Of a stretch of DNA of 64,000 nucleotides, positions 1 to 12,446 are shown one piece after another. Position 1 is the stretch's first letter. Each line of letters starts with the position of its first letter. The DNA comes from Trichobilharzia regenti (lineage: Eukaryota > Platyhelminthes > Trematoda > Strigeidida > Schistosomatidae). The notes under the pieces were generated by a model. That model ran no database searches and had not been told where the DNA came from. It saw nothing but the letters and a program-made list of their open reading frames with translations. The stretch is taken from assembly GCA_944472135.2 (NCBI GenBank), contig OX235268.1:10670589-10734588 (forward strand), given 5' to 3'. Both the position numbers and the translations under genes were made by a program.

Positions 1-81
1 TGTATGTGAAATATGTATAAATACGTGTTGATTTTCATAATAAAACGATCTGTTGCTTCGCCCTTGTCTTCTGTTGTTACA
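1..81 (+). repeat. 3' end of an LTR, truncated by the window edge
   Basis: The first 81 bases are nearly the reverse complement of the outer parts of the two LTRs at 38126-38420 and 38843-39137. They include the TATAAATA and AATAAA motifs and the terminal ...TTGTTACA. The orientation is opposite to the 38-kb element. The sequence after base 81 does not resemble the primer-binding region that follows the 5' LTR there, so this is a solo LTR or a 3' LTR. A few substitutions show it is older than the 38-kb pair. Confidence 0.8.
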
Positions 82-249
82 AGGGGATTACCATGTTCCA
101 TTCCTTCTAAATCAGACTGGGCACGTAAGTTATTAATCAGCACCAGAAGCGTTGGAAGTATCAATTTAATCAGATTTACGTTATGCGGTACATTCAAACA
201 TATAACATCTTTAATTCATGAAAAGTTATATCACTGTATTTTTGTTGAT

Positions 250-2930
250 CTACCCTTCGGTTCCAGGTATAACTTAGAGATTCAAAAACATAACTCTACT
301 TTGTCTTATTCTCTGATATCATTTTTAGCTCTCTGTATGACTGCACATACTCTGTCATCTCTCCCTCTCATGATCTCCTCCATACCACGATGCAAGCGAC
401 ACCAAACTCGTCATTCTCTATTCAAGTTCTACTCCGAAAACAGGAGCGTGATGTCATTTGACATTCTCATTAAGGTGTTCCCAATCGATCTCTATTTTCT
501 TTTGAATATCTGTAAAGCAACAGATTATTATTGTTGACTCTGTCTTCATGGCCACTGAATCTTCAATGAGGAGCCAGCGATGGAAGCTGTTGATAAAAGT
601 CTGCAACTGCCTGGTAAAAGGTTTCCGTGATGCTCCGAGTTTCTAACTGCTATAAAAGAAGGGATTTAGTGTTTACGGTTAAAACCCAAATTTTATGATG
701 AGTACAGAGGATTTCAACACTGATTTAAAGTGATCAAGATCAGTATTTGATATGAACATTATTACACTTGAAAGTTTGCACCGACGAATTTACTACCATT
801 TCGATTTCCAAGCCTAATGTCCTGATAGCTGTTAGCAACGACAGCTACTCACTACAATGCCACTGAAACTGTTGTGCAAAAATACAAGAAGAGAAGAGAG
901 ACTGTTGACGTAGAAAACTTTTACTTACTCTTATCAACAAGTGAAATAGTTGACATCGCTTGCATATATATACTTTTTAAAGGGACTCGGGAGACACTAA
1001 TTACTTTCATAAATTAAAAAACTTGACATTTAATAGAATTCCATAGCCATAGGTGGGATGAGGGAATCATAGCCAACAATATAAAGATAAATGTAGTATT
1101 ATAGGAAAATTTCATCTGCATACTTAGCCTGAATTTCGGATTCTGGCTTTGGCATCTTCATCCAGATCACCTGACTCTAGTGGAAAGGATGCTGCTCGGG
1201 TAATTGAAAGGGGTAACCTCTCCCAGTTTTCTCTGTCGATAGTGATTGGTTCTGATTGCTGTTGTAATTCCTTGGTCACCTATTTCATTTCCATCTTCCC
1301 TATGTTAACTTAAATTTCTGCATATGCTGCTATTTCAGACTGTTTGCTGATTTTCGCCTACAGCTGATCAAGCATGTGTGACATCGGACATATGTCATCC
1401 GCGCGGTCCAGATCTTCTAGAGTCATTTTACCAATAGCTGCAACGTATTACTGTATTCATACTTCCCGAAGTCTAGTCCATTCCGCTACAATTAGGAATG
1501 CCATCAGCGATAACAGGCGGTCCTGTCTTACTCCTGAATTCCTTTCAAGATTTTCACTGAGTTTTCCGTTGTGGATCACCTGACACGTGGCACTGTCACA
1601 AAGACAGCTGTTAAATGAAGTTGATAAAGATACGGAGAGGTGGCACAGCTGTAGAATGCTCTCTGACCACGCATGCGGTCCGGGATTCGATCCCCAGCAG
1701 ACGCACTCCTTTACCCCTCTAAGCCAGTTATAAAGCTGGTAAAGAGGAAAGGTCGGGCCTGAGGCTGGCAACCCCCTCCTGTAAAATTAAATACTGCTAC
1801 AGAAACTTCAAGCCACTAGCTTGAAGCCTTATGTTCCACTGAGAACGTGAAGGAATGAAAAACGATATGCAGCATGCCATAGTGTTGGTGCAGTTTCCAA
1901 GTTACTTCTCAGTCAATGCAGTCTGATGGAAGTCTTTTCAAATTCAATGAAATTCAGGTAAAGATTTGACTGCCATTCTATGCTTTGTTCCATAACGACG
2001 CGTAAAGTTGCAGTTGATTCGCACATGATGTACTTTTTCTGAATCCAACTCGTCCTGGAAGGAATTCCGTACACAGTGCATCTTTTATTGTCCCTGGATT
2101 GACGCAACTTAGTACTTATCTTGACGTGCATGATTCTGCATGAGAACTTGCAGAACTTGGTCTCGTAGTTCGGCAAGCTGGCCGTCCTCCGAATCGATAG
2201 CTACCTTTTCTTTCTGAAATAGTGGTGTAAGCATATCTACTTCAAAGGAAATTCCACTGGTCCTGATATCTTTCCAGACTTCAGTAGCTTGATTGCATTC
2301 AAGATTTCCAATTTGGTTGACAGGGTTGTGTCTACTGACATCTCTAGGAGTGATGTTTCTGGTATTATTTGACATGCTGCAGTTGACGGTCGACTCAACA
2401 GCCATATGAAGTGATTAGCGTATTGTTTTATTTGTCCAACTTCTTTGGTAGTTAGGTTCCGTTGATCATCGTTTACTGATTTCACCTTTTTTGATCTTTT
2501 CCCGGACAGGGACTTAGTTGCGTGATATAATGTTCTGAGGTCTCTTTTACCTACGGCCAGCTTTTTCTGCTTTAGTTATCAGTGTGCCATAGAATTAACT
2601 TTCTTTGCTAGGAGTATTCTTCACTTGGTAATTCAATTAAGTTTACTTTGAACTGACCTTATCCTTCTGTTGTCCAGCTTTGCATTGGGCCATAGTTTGT
2701 TTTACCATCTCATTCCTTCTATCGGCTTCCAGGTTTCTGTGGAGGGCTATTCCTAGTGTCTTTTCTTTCTTCTTTTTGAAAGGGTTGTGCCTGTTTCCCA
2801 GGACATCACCGTCACAGATTTTCAATGGTCTTCGACATAGGTTTCCTTGGTGATTCCACTTAATGTCTCTGACTTTGCTTTGATATCTACAGTGGAGGTG
2901 TATTTTGTAACCTCATCTTTTGGTTCTTTT
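250..2930 (-). mobile_element. Old RTE-type (SR2-like) LINE relic, minus strand
   Basis: Read on the minus strand, this follows the order of the other RTE copies here. The 3' end resembles the shared motif tgttccactaggaac (about 265-300), and the C-terminal coding region lies at 280-690. The fingers/palm region with ERNSGVRQDRLLSLMAF, equivalent to the RT motif VRQGCLLS, lies at 1450-1600. The linker with IKQYANHFIWLLSRPS, equivalent to the RTE motif W-A-E-H-F--L-NRP, is at 2370-2440, and the EN-RT spacer is near 2640-2830. There are many stops and frameshifts. The part at about 690-1128 does not align with other copies and may be an insertion or diverged sequence. A SINE is nested at 1635-1863. 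No function remains. Confidence 0.75.
1635..1863 (+). mobile_element. tRNA-derived SINE (family A) nested in the RTE relic
   Basis: A pol III A box (TGGCACAGCTG, 1641-1651) and B box (GGATTCGATCC, 1683-1693) mark a tRNA-like head. The body has a tandem 'aagccag..aagctggtaaag' stretch. The last 40 bases (ttgaagccttatgttccact...) resemble the 3' end of the local RTE LINE, which suggests a SINE using LINE machinery through a borrowed tail. It is flanked by gatacg (1629-1634) and gatatg (1864-1869), a likely diverged target-site duplication. The LINE sequence resumes on the far side ('ccatagtgttg'). Confidence 0.75.
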
Positions 2931-4930
2931 ATGTTGAACTTTAATATATTTAATTCATGAAAAGATGTAAAGGAATTTAACGAGGCAGGTTCAAACTAAT
3001 GACTGGTTTTGAATACTAGAAGTGTCTTTATCTTTCTTTAAACAAATAATATTAGGTTTAAAAATATAATATTTCATATTTTATACGTTTGGGAATAAAA
3101 CAATAGGAGATGTAAGCCGCTTACCTTATCTGCCTACAGATATGAGGTGGCGAGATATTCTTCGTAATAAAAAGTCTTTACCCTACTACCTTGTGAACGC
3201 CTTAACGTCAAATCTAAACATTAGACCAGCCCCCAAGGAATATGGGCAGAATAGGGTTTTTGTTCACTGGTAAATTTTAATTGAGACAATTGATTGTATT
3301 TAATATAGTCGGCAGTGAGTTCAGTTTCATTTGATCTTGTGCTTATGACTGTTTCAGATTTAAAAGTTTCAAGTCACTGCTGCTACAGTTGACCTAAAAC
3401 AGATTTTATAATGCGCAGATTAAATAAATTTGTTAGGTTTTTTCATTAGTTTAACCTTGAAGAATCTTCTGTGCACTATGGTTGAAATAATACATTACCC
3501 AGCAGGTAGTTCGCAGCTATACTCTTTGAAGGAACTAGTCTGTTGGGTACAAAAAACGTATCTGCAGAAATTAGATCATGAATTAACAATTAAAACGAAA
3601 ACAACGATAAAAGATGGTTACATTACACTCCGTCAGGTTATGAGAGTAACGGCGTTCATCACCTGAAAACAGAAGTTCGGAATTATTTTTGAATGTGTGG
3701 TGTTTAGTAACATTTCAAATTCATCTATAGTGTAGGATGAAAACAAATCAAAAGCAAAGACAGTTTATTACGATAAATTATGTAAGCAAAATAACTGGGT
3801 TCTGGAAAGGTACCGACAATATATACGGTTACAAGTACCTTCCAGCACAAATATTCTTGTTTCCACTTTGCAAGCCTATTGTTATTTTATTCCTTTGCGT
3901 TCAGACCGGAACGCAGGCATTTCCTTTCTATGGTATTATATTTTACAGGGTGGGTTTGCTGGCCTTACGCTCAACCCTCCTTATTTGCCGAGTATACCAC
4001 CGGTTTGGATAGCTATGGGAGCGAAACGGCCCGGAAATGAACCCCGACTTTACACAGGGTTGGTGATCAATCTATTAACGAACCGCTGAGTCATTTTGTA
4101 TGAGTTGTCCAGACTCATTACACTTTATGAAATTTATCCGAAAATGTCAACTTTTCTCAAGGAGTTATTAGGCGTTGATCCCAAAATGAAACACAGTTTG
4201 CATTTATATCTCATGGTGAGTTTTCAAGATAACCGCTCCAGGTTTTAGTGTTAAAAAGTGTGATTAAACACTTTTTGGTTAAACTCGTTTAGACTTCTTT
4301 AACTGTCGCACAACATATCTGATTTACAAAAGTAAAACGCCATTAAATTGTTACTCTAGGGTTTTTCTCAATCGATAACAATTTTTTTGCGATCCCTTAA
4401 AGGCTGTAGTGAGTGAACAGTTTTATTTTCATTAACTTATTACTTTTTGAATAATTAGGATGTGTCCTAGATGGCTTGAAATACTTCATGAACGAATTGA
4501 ATTTTTAATTCGCTTTCCCATTGTTAGATTGGACCAAGGTGTTCGACCGTAGCACAACAGGTGGCTCAAGTGGTTTAGTCAATAACGCCTAGGCAATTAA
4601 AACTATGGGCATGAACACCATCCATCTGATGAATCCTAAATGGGACAAATTGCGCATGGTGGATTCCACCAACTTACTCCGTATTAAATTTATGCTTAAT
4701 ACATTAACTATAAATGACATTGCGACATTTAAACAGTTCCTAATATCTCTTCTGTTAAATGCATTGGAGAAAAACTTCCACCAATTTCTAGTTTCACACG
4801 TAGTTTCACGTATTCAGTTGTTGGAATGTTCGATTAAAATAAATGAATAAATTAGTGAAACTGTGAAAATTTCAATATATATTGATACACAGTTGAATCA
4901 GCTGAAGTTTACTAACCGCACTAGCCTTGA
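2930..4930. other. No gene recognised; unidentified patch at 3940-4090
   Basis: This is AT-rich sequence without recognisable coding or splice structure. The patch at about 3940-4090 is more GC-rich than its surroundings (gggtgggtttgctgg ... cggcccggaaatg) and looks like the edge of an unidentified repeat. I could not assign it to a family. Confidence 0.4.
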
Positions 4931-4932
4931 GT

Positions 4933-5372
4933 GCATTGGTGGCACAGCGGTAGGATGCTCACCAAACGCGTATACAGCCAGATATTCTGTAATTTATCAG
5001 GGTATGATAATGCAAAAATACCCTGCCTCGGTAGCGTTGTCGGTCATGCATAACAATACAGTAATTTAGTTCACAAAAAAGGGATTAAATGATAAATAAC
5101 CAACTCATTGATCAAAAAAGTGTTTAATTTACCCATAACTACAGAACGCGATCAATCCGCAGTACTTCCTGGCTTTCAATATGTTAAGAAATAATAAACA
5201 ATATTTACACACTGAGGATCATGCATTCATTTTGAATCATGGTCAGGGGCTCAATCCCTGCAGACACACACCTTATGTCAACGATATGCCTGTTAAATTC
5301 GGTCTACTGACATCGCATGCTGAAAATTCCATACTTGAATCAAAATACTGTGCAGAATCAAGCTGTAGTAAA
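4933..5372 (+). mobile_element. tRNA-derived SINE (family B), split by an insertion
   Basis: The head 'attggtggcacagcggtaggatgct' (4935-4959) carries the A box TGGCACAGCGG. The remainder resumes near 5237 with a decayed B box (gggctcaatcc) and a tail ending in 'tgctgaaaattccatacttg...gaatcaagctg' (5318-5366). The same tail is found at 23.5, 36.7 and 41.9 kb. About 270 bp of unrelated sequence lies between the two halves. The motif aacgcg occurs at both borders (4965-4970 and about 5147), possibly a short target duplication of the inserted piece. Confidence 0.65.
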
Positions 5373-5379
5373 AGAAAGA

Positions 5380-6655
5380 TAAAAAAATGAAAAGATATAC
5401 ACCAGAGATATGATACTTCAATTCACTAAACTCTATTTCTTGAAATTACTTGAAATACGCTATCAGAATATCATAAGAACAGCAATTATAAACAGTTATG
5501 TAACACATTGAGAACGGACCTCAATCAAGTAAAATTTAAGATATTCTGATCACACATTTCTTATCCCAATTACTAATTACACAAACTTCAAGTGTGCACC
5601 ATTGTCTGGGTTGGCGTAAACCTTCTTACACAATTGCAATATGAAAACTGAATAAAGTGCTTTTCTAACATGTGCATTTAAAATTAATATGCTAGAAGAA
5701 GTACATGCAATGAATTACAGATGAAATCCTACTGACCACTGATGTACTGAAAGTGTTACACATAGTCTTACATTGTATTTCAATCTACTTTGTTCTATCA
5801 ATTTCTTCTCCCACTTATTGCAAAAAAAGCCTGACTTAGAAATTGAAGAGAAATTGTCCATGATTGCTCTTTACAGCAGACTGCCTATTTTATTCTCCGT
5901 TATGCCATAAGAAATACTAAAGTCTTGCTAAAAGCTGTTCACTGAAGTTTAGTGAATATGAATATGTTTAAAGAATTCAGCTAATTCAAAAGGACTGAAT
6001 ATAAATACGAAGAAGGTCAAACGTGCAGCACGATATGAAAAGATTTATAAACTAAAGATTTAACTGAAGCTATTCCTGCTGTTCTCAAGTTAACTCAAGC
6101 TAATTTATGACATAACACTTGCATAATTCTCAACCGTCACTTTTTTTAAATAGAGATACACTGCAGAAGTAAGCAATGTTTATTATCGTCTCAACTCAGT
6201 GATGTATTTATTTAAATTTAATGTTCCAATGAATCAGATATTCTCACTTTCCTATTTCAGATATTTGGCAAATTGAATCCAGTAGAAGAAACTAATACTA
6301 TCTGAAAATGATTTACACTAGTTTATGAAATGTTCCGTTTATGGGACGTAAAGCAGATGTTTTACAGTGATTTGATATATAGTTAGAAAATATTTTCAAG
6401 TAAAACGCTGACTTTATTTTATTCCGTTGATGAATCTACTTTTAACTTTATCTTGACAAAGAAGGACGGTTGGCTTGTTTTCTGATGGATTTTAGAACTC
6501 TAATGAATCCAGAGAGTTTAATTTTTTTTTCAGAGCTAGGTTTAATTCAATGGATCTCATAGGTTTGAGGACTTGATAAAATCTCGAAATTCGAAGGCTG
6601 GTGGCTGAAGTGCTAAGTGATAATAAAAGCAGTGCGATAACTTATCAATCGGTTT
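5380..6655. other. No feature recognised
   Basis: AT-rich sequence without coding, repeat or RNA structure that I can support. Confidence 0.4.
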
Positions 6656-6656
6656 C

Positions 6657-8360
6657 CCATGTATTATTACTATTTACTATTATTCCTTTGGATTCGGAGT
6701 GGAACATAGGGCTTCAACAAAACATATCCACTCTGTTCTATTCTCTGCTGTCCTCTTCAGATAGGTCCACGACTGCCCATAATCTGTCATCTCCTATTCT
6801 CACGACCTCCTTAATGTCATCCTGGTTCAAACGACCTAATCGTAGCTTCCCACTGGGATTCCACTCATTCATTTGACGGCCCTCTCAATATATGCCCTAT
6901 GCGTCTCCATTTTCCCCTGCTCTTGGTTGGTTTGTTGCCATAATTTCCCTGTTCCTAATTCTTTATGGCCGGCTTTTTGATACTCATTATGGAACCAGCG
7001 AGACGGGAAGCTGAAGGTCTGAAACCTGTTAGAAATCCTCTGCGTGACACCCTCCCCGAGTGTCTGATCCGAATAGAAGAACAGACTGACTGAATTCACA
7101 ATTGTGTTGAAATTCTGAATCTTGTTGTTTATGCGGGTGCAGAAGATTTCCAAACTGGTTCCAGGTTGATGAAGGCGTATCTTGCCTTTCCGATTCTGGC
7201 TGATTATGACATCTGCATCCGTTCGTCCCCTATTTGAAATGATGCTTCCTAGAATAGTGAAGAAAGGAGTTTCTGTTGAGTCTCTCCTGTTTATGCTGAT
7301 TGGTGCTGATTGTTTTTACTGCTGCCGGTTGGTTATCTTCATCACCTCCGTCTTCTCTACGTCCACCTGCAGTCCTTTCTTCGCTACCACCCTCTTCAGC
7401 CAGTTTGTTGCGTTCCATCTGCTGCAAGTCTTCGGGTTGGTGTGACATTAAACATATGTCATCTGCGAAATCCAGATCTTTCAGAGTCCTCTTAATAATA
7501 GTCTGGCGTATTCCCGTCAACTGGCTCCCACAGTATGATGCATAATCCAGCCCACCACAGTTAAGAATTTCATGAGGGATAGAAGGCGATCAGCTTCGTC
7601 TTACTCCTGTTTTCACTTCGAACGCCTCGCTGAGTTTTCCGTTGTAGATCACCTGGCACGTGACATTGTCGTATTGTCAGCTATTGAGTGAGGTTAATAA
7701 AGACATTGACACTGCAGTCCATAGTGTTGAAGTAGATTCCAAATTACTTCTTGGCCAACGCTGTCGAATACCTTTTTCAAGCCAATCAATTTGAGGCAGA
7801 AGCTTGACTAATAGTCACTGGTCTTTCTGGTGATGATGCGTGGAGTTTTTGTTTAATCCAGACACGATTTAATTTTCCTGAATCCAGCTCATGCTGGGCC
7901 GAGTTCCACATGTAGTACATCTTCAACTCTCTTCAGGATGACACGACTTAGTACGATTTATTAGTGAGAAAAAACATTATTGCACGCCAGTTCTTACGGA
8001 GGCAAGCGTAAGTTGCCCTTCTTTAGCAGTTTGGCAAAGTAGTCAGCATTTCTATCAGTCGGTAGGAACTCTTACTTCCTTCCAAACATTTTGCGATAAT
8101 GGCGTGAGAACATCTACCGCAGTCTCTGGGTCCATTTTCAGTGTTTCTCGGAGAGGGAATTTCATCTGGTCCTGCTGCCTTCGTGGACCTCATTAGCTTG
8201 GTCACATTTAGCATTTCTGCTTTTGTTGGAGTATTTGTGTCCACCGGCAGGCAGTTTTGTACTTGTTGTTGTTAGCATTTCTGAAATAGTTGCTGGTGAC
8301 GGTCGATTACAGAGTCCTTTAAAGTTATCAGCCCAGTGTTTTATTTCTGTATACATTACT
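6657..8360 (-). mobile_element. RTE-type (SR2-like) LINE, 5'-truncated, minus strand
   Basis: This copy is better preserved than the one at 250-2930. The 3' end, with a TAA-like tail and 'ccgaatccaaagg', is at 6657-6720. The C-terminal 'W.RAGHKE' region lies at 6869-7153. A palm stretch with the catalytic-type motif DLDFADDICLMSH is at about 7440-7490. Further upstream on the minus strand is MRSTKAAGPDEIPS (about 8150-8200), then IKHWADNFKGLCNRPSP at about 8290-8350, the region before RT motif 1. The endonuclease domain is missing, so the copy is 5'-truncated near 8360. Frameshifts and stops throughout make it inactive. Confidence 0.8.
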
Positions 8361-9460
8361 GACCATTATCACATCAACATCCAACATTCTCACATAAAAC
8401 AACCAGTTTCCACATCCTCAGTTTATATATTCTGCACAGAAGGCTAGTATCGTATTATTCATGTTCGCCTTCCAGTCCGTGGCATAAATAAATCAATATA
8501 TATATATATATACATTTACATAAATTTAGATAAACGTAAGTCCCCTTTCATTCTGATAAAACATTTTACTTATCTACGGTGATAATGCTGCTAAGTCACG
8601 TATTAAAATAATACTGTAATTATTCACCAGACATCTAATCGGCTCACGACAGAGGTGAATATTTGGACTGTAATGTGAGAGATAAACACTGGGTGAAAAT
8701 TGTAGTACTGTATGCATACTATGGAACGGAATGTGAACGCTTTCAGTATGAATAAACAACCTTTGCAAATGTAAATAAATCTTAGGCAATTGTTAATATC
8801 TATGCAGTGAAAACATCGTAACTGAAAGTTAACCGGTGAGCCTGATCCTAAACAGTGGTGCCAGAAACGACACCAATTTGGTGTGCTATTTCTTAATCCC
8901 AATTTCCTTTACACTTTCAAATGAAAGTGAATACAGCTGCATAATCGTTGTGAAAGAGGGATGTACTAACGGCTATTTTGTCTTAGACTGACATTCTTCA
9001 GCACTAGGCTCCCACGACTCCCCCAACTACCGGACGCCAGGATTTGCAAATTGCGGGCTACCTAAGTGAAGTGGGGTTCATTAAGTTGGGTGTAGGAATA
9101 GTTACATATCAACGATATTGGCTTCATGTAGCGCGAATTCGCTGAAGTTAGTTACTGGGCCTCTGAATAAGTTATTCTCATAGTTAGGTTGAAATGTATC
9201 CCTGAACTAAATTTATAGAAGTGTTTACTACATAGTATACGATAATATATAAGTTAATGAACATATAATGAAACCACGATTTTAATTCATATGTGGAACA
9301 AGGGATTATCGTGAAAAAAATATACACATATTTCCTTTAATTTGACCAGTCTGCCGCATTCGTTTCTGTTCAAAGTAAATTATGTATTTCAAATGGACTG
9401 TAGTCAAGATTTGACAGAATAGTTCTAAAATATTTGGGCGCCGAGTGAGAAGTAGACATT
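8360..9460. other. No gene recognised; short AT microsatellite
   Basis: The only structure seen is a short (AT)n run at about 8492-8512. The small open frames here carry no recognisable motif. Confidence 0.4.
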
Positions 9461-9463
9461 TGT

Positions 9464-9605
9464 AAAAAATTATATTTGTAAAATCTCAGCGATATTGAAA
9501 TGAGTAATTCCAACGTTTCCCTGAAGAAGTTCGGACCAGATTGCCGAACGAAACGTTGGAATTACTCATTTCAATATCGCTGAGATTTTACAAATATAAT
9601 TTTTT
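9464..9605. repeat. Foldback hairpin with hammerhead-like centre
   Basis: Two perfectly complementary 55-bp arms (9464-9518 and 9551-9605) flank a 32-base centre. The centre has CTGAAGA (9521-9527), one extra A, a 6-bp stem GTTCGG/CCGAAC, then GAAA (9550-9553) followed by CGTTGG. This matches the hammerhead order (CUGANGA, stem II, GAAA, very short stem III, stem I TTCC/GGAA), apart from one inserted base before stem II. PLE termini are known to carry minimal hammerheads, so this may be a palindromic PLE end. That assignment is inference. Confidence 0.7.
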
Positions 9606-12432
9606 ATAAATTATGTATTTATCATCAAATAAAAGTAGAAGATGAAAAAAGCTGAATTTTCGTGTAGAATTTATTAAGTTTCACTTTTCTTCCTCAGTTA
9701 CCAATTTAATACTTTCAGAGAATAAACTTCAGTTTCTGTCTTTACATACTATTCATGTCCATTGTTCTACCGACAACATATCAAAGAATAACAGAATTAT
9801 GTATAAAGAGCGGATACTGTTTTCTTCCTAACCTCTGATAAAATAGACCCAAAGATTAGAATATAATTATGTAAATTAAGAGGGACTTGAAGTGTCTCAA
9901 CCCCTGCGGCACATGCGTAGCAATTCGTATGAATTCTATCAATAATATTTTTTGATATATTTCCATGCTTTTTCATGATCACTGCAATCTTCGTAATTGT
10001 GCATTCTAGTTGTACTCAGATAACATAACTGTTTGGATCTATCACACTGGTACACGATTCAAACAGTATGAAATCTATCACAGTAGCTATTGGAATGATT
10101 CTGAGCACAGTTTATTTAGAATAAAACTGTAAGAGGAGTTTAATTTTCTTCTCAAAACATTTCACCAGAAGTTTGTGCTTACCTACCGAACACAAGACTG
10201 GATGGTTTATCTCAGCAAATAATGAGACACAACTGGCTAATTTATAACAATAATTCTGTCACTTCCCAACCAGAAGAAGACGTGTACTATTCTTCAGTCA
10301 CTTTTAAGTGACTTAGAAATTCCACTGAATAAGGTTGTCATTGTATAACACGAAAATGTGCTTATTTCGGTTGTTCTGAACTGATAGACCGTGACACAAA
10401 GTAGGCAAACCGTTACGTGTTCATTCACTCGTCATCGAAGAGATTTTTGGCGGAGAGTAGATATTTTGATTGCAGTGTTAGACACAATCTTTATTTATGC
10501 AGTGTGAATAAGGAATATAATATTCGCCAATGTGTAGTATATTTTAGGTAATCAACTCTTGTACATTATGGATGTAATAATGTCTTTGTCATTGAACGAT
10601 GACCAGCGCGCATGATCCTAAATAGTAGTGTAGAAAATGACGTTTACTTGTTATGGTATCGTTTTAAACCTTATTTCTCTTAAATGTTAACATGTGACTA
10701 CAGATTAGCATATATGGTTTAGGCTGTCATATGTTTGAAGAGACTTTTGGAACTGATACGAACACTTTCATCCATGCAATTTATTTCAAAAGGCGTAAAG
10801 TAGTTGACGACTGGTTTCTCAAGATGTGTGTCGGTGGTTCAGAAGTAAAATTTCCATCAACTACTCACGTGATGCGAGATTCAGTACACAGCTGATGCAC
10901 CTCTCAATCTCCCTTGGCCGCTAGTAAACCCGCTAAAGAAGGAAGACTGAACATGAGAGTGGCCACTTCACTACGTCAAAACAAGATGAGGCCTTCCTGA
11001 ATAAACATCACAAGATAAATTATGAAAATCCGATTCACATTTTGTTTTTTACTCATATGCAAGTGCTTTGCTTACAGACTAAAGTATCATACTCATAAAG
11101 TTTGCGGAATTTCAAAAAGAGGTAAAACGTTATGTACTGAGGATGTTCATTTTAAAAATTTTCATTGAAAAACAGCTGATAAAGTGCAACAATGGTAAGT
11201 TGTTTTCACTAAATAGGAAGAAATGATGATGGAGTGCACTGCATTTATGTATTTGAGGGGTAACTGACTCAAACACTGTGTGCACTCACACTCTCCTCAT
11301 CAACTTGAATCATGGCTGATATTATAGTTTCAGCCTGCTGACTTAATAATTTCGCAAATCGATCTGCAGATGAATATATTGTGGACTAGCAAATATTGAT
11401 GGCAGTTATTTTGAGCAAAGAAAAGTATAATAAAAACGTAATATTTTGACTCAGAACGTGAAATAATATTAGTATAGCAAAGTGTTCTCCGGCGACTTCT
11501 CCCGCAAACTATATAAGTAGAGTTACATTACACGACGAGGCTAGCTTCAAGTATTTTAGATGCAAATAGAATGCTTTTAAAATCTTTTAGACATCTCATA
11601 GTTTTCAGACCTATGAAACTTACTTGCCGTCAATGTTTGACAAGCAAACAGTCAGTGCCTTTGAGAACAACATTTTGCTTTTTTATGGATACAGTAATGG
11701 AAAATGTGATGCTGAATACGTACGTATGTACATGTGCATATATTGTCCAGCCCCTTACACAAAAGCTGATAAAACAAACTCAACTTCTGCTGCTAAACGT
11801 CTGTAACAAAGAGTTAAAGATTTATGGATATTTGATCCAAATTTAGGACTATTAATCGCTTAAAAAGAAATGAATTCAGACCAACGCAAACAGTTAAAGG
11901 AAAAACCATGGCCAATATGATAGAGATAACCCGTTTAGTATGATCTTGCACATAAATTTAAGCTGTGATTCCAGTTTAATTACCCCTGCTTGAAAATAAG
12001 CATTCAGAAGTACAGCTGAAAAACTGTTGAAAGTTGAATCGCTGTATTTATGCATTTTATTATACCTAGCTTAATATCTGAACAGTAACCAAAAGTAATT
12101 GCCTATATAGAACCGAAGGTGAATGCCTTCACATTGTATGAAATAATGCTGGGAAACCAGATTGCAACTTTCACACCAGTTGCTTATACATTACTGGAAT
12201 GCGATAAATAGGAAAGTGTAAAAGAACTGGTTGAATTTTAAGTCTGTGACAAGAATTGGAGCACATATGAGTAAAGATTCCACCAGGCGTTGATAATTCG
12301 CCTTTGTCTGTCTGAACAACATTTTTATTCATGTAGGTAATGAATCAAGTGGTGACAAATTCCGAAGGATTAATCGACAGCAAACTTCGTCAGACAGAGA
12401 ACGCCAATGAATATTATGAATACATTTATTAA
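9606..12432. other. No feature recognised
   Basis: About 2.8 kb of AT-rich sequence. A few short open frames (for example 11571-11846) show no family signature, and no repeat shared with the rest of the window was seen. Confidence 0.4.
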
Positions 12433-12446
12433 ATCCATATCGTCTA

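Noticed and set aside
13..537. 174-codon plus-strand open frame
   Set aside because: It starts in an LTR end and runs antisense through decayed RTE sequence. No motif; a chance frame.
1641..1693. tRNA gene
   Set aside because: A and B boxes are present, but there is no cloverleaf with acceptor stem and anticodon loop. These are SINE heads; the same applies at 4.94, 23.6, 36.8 and 41.8 kb.
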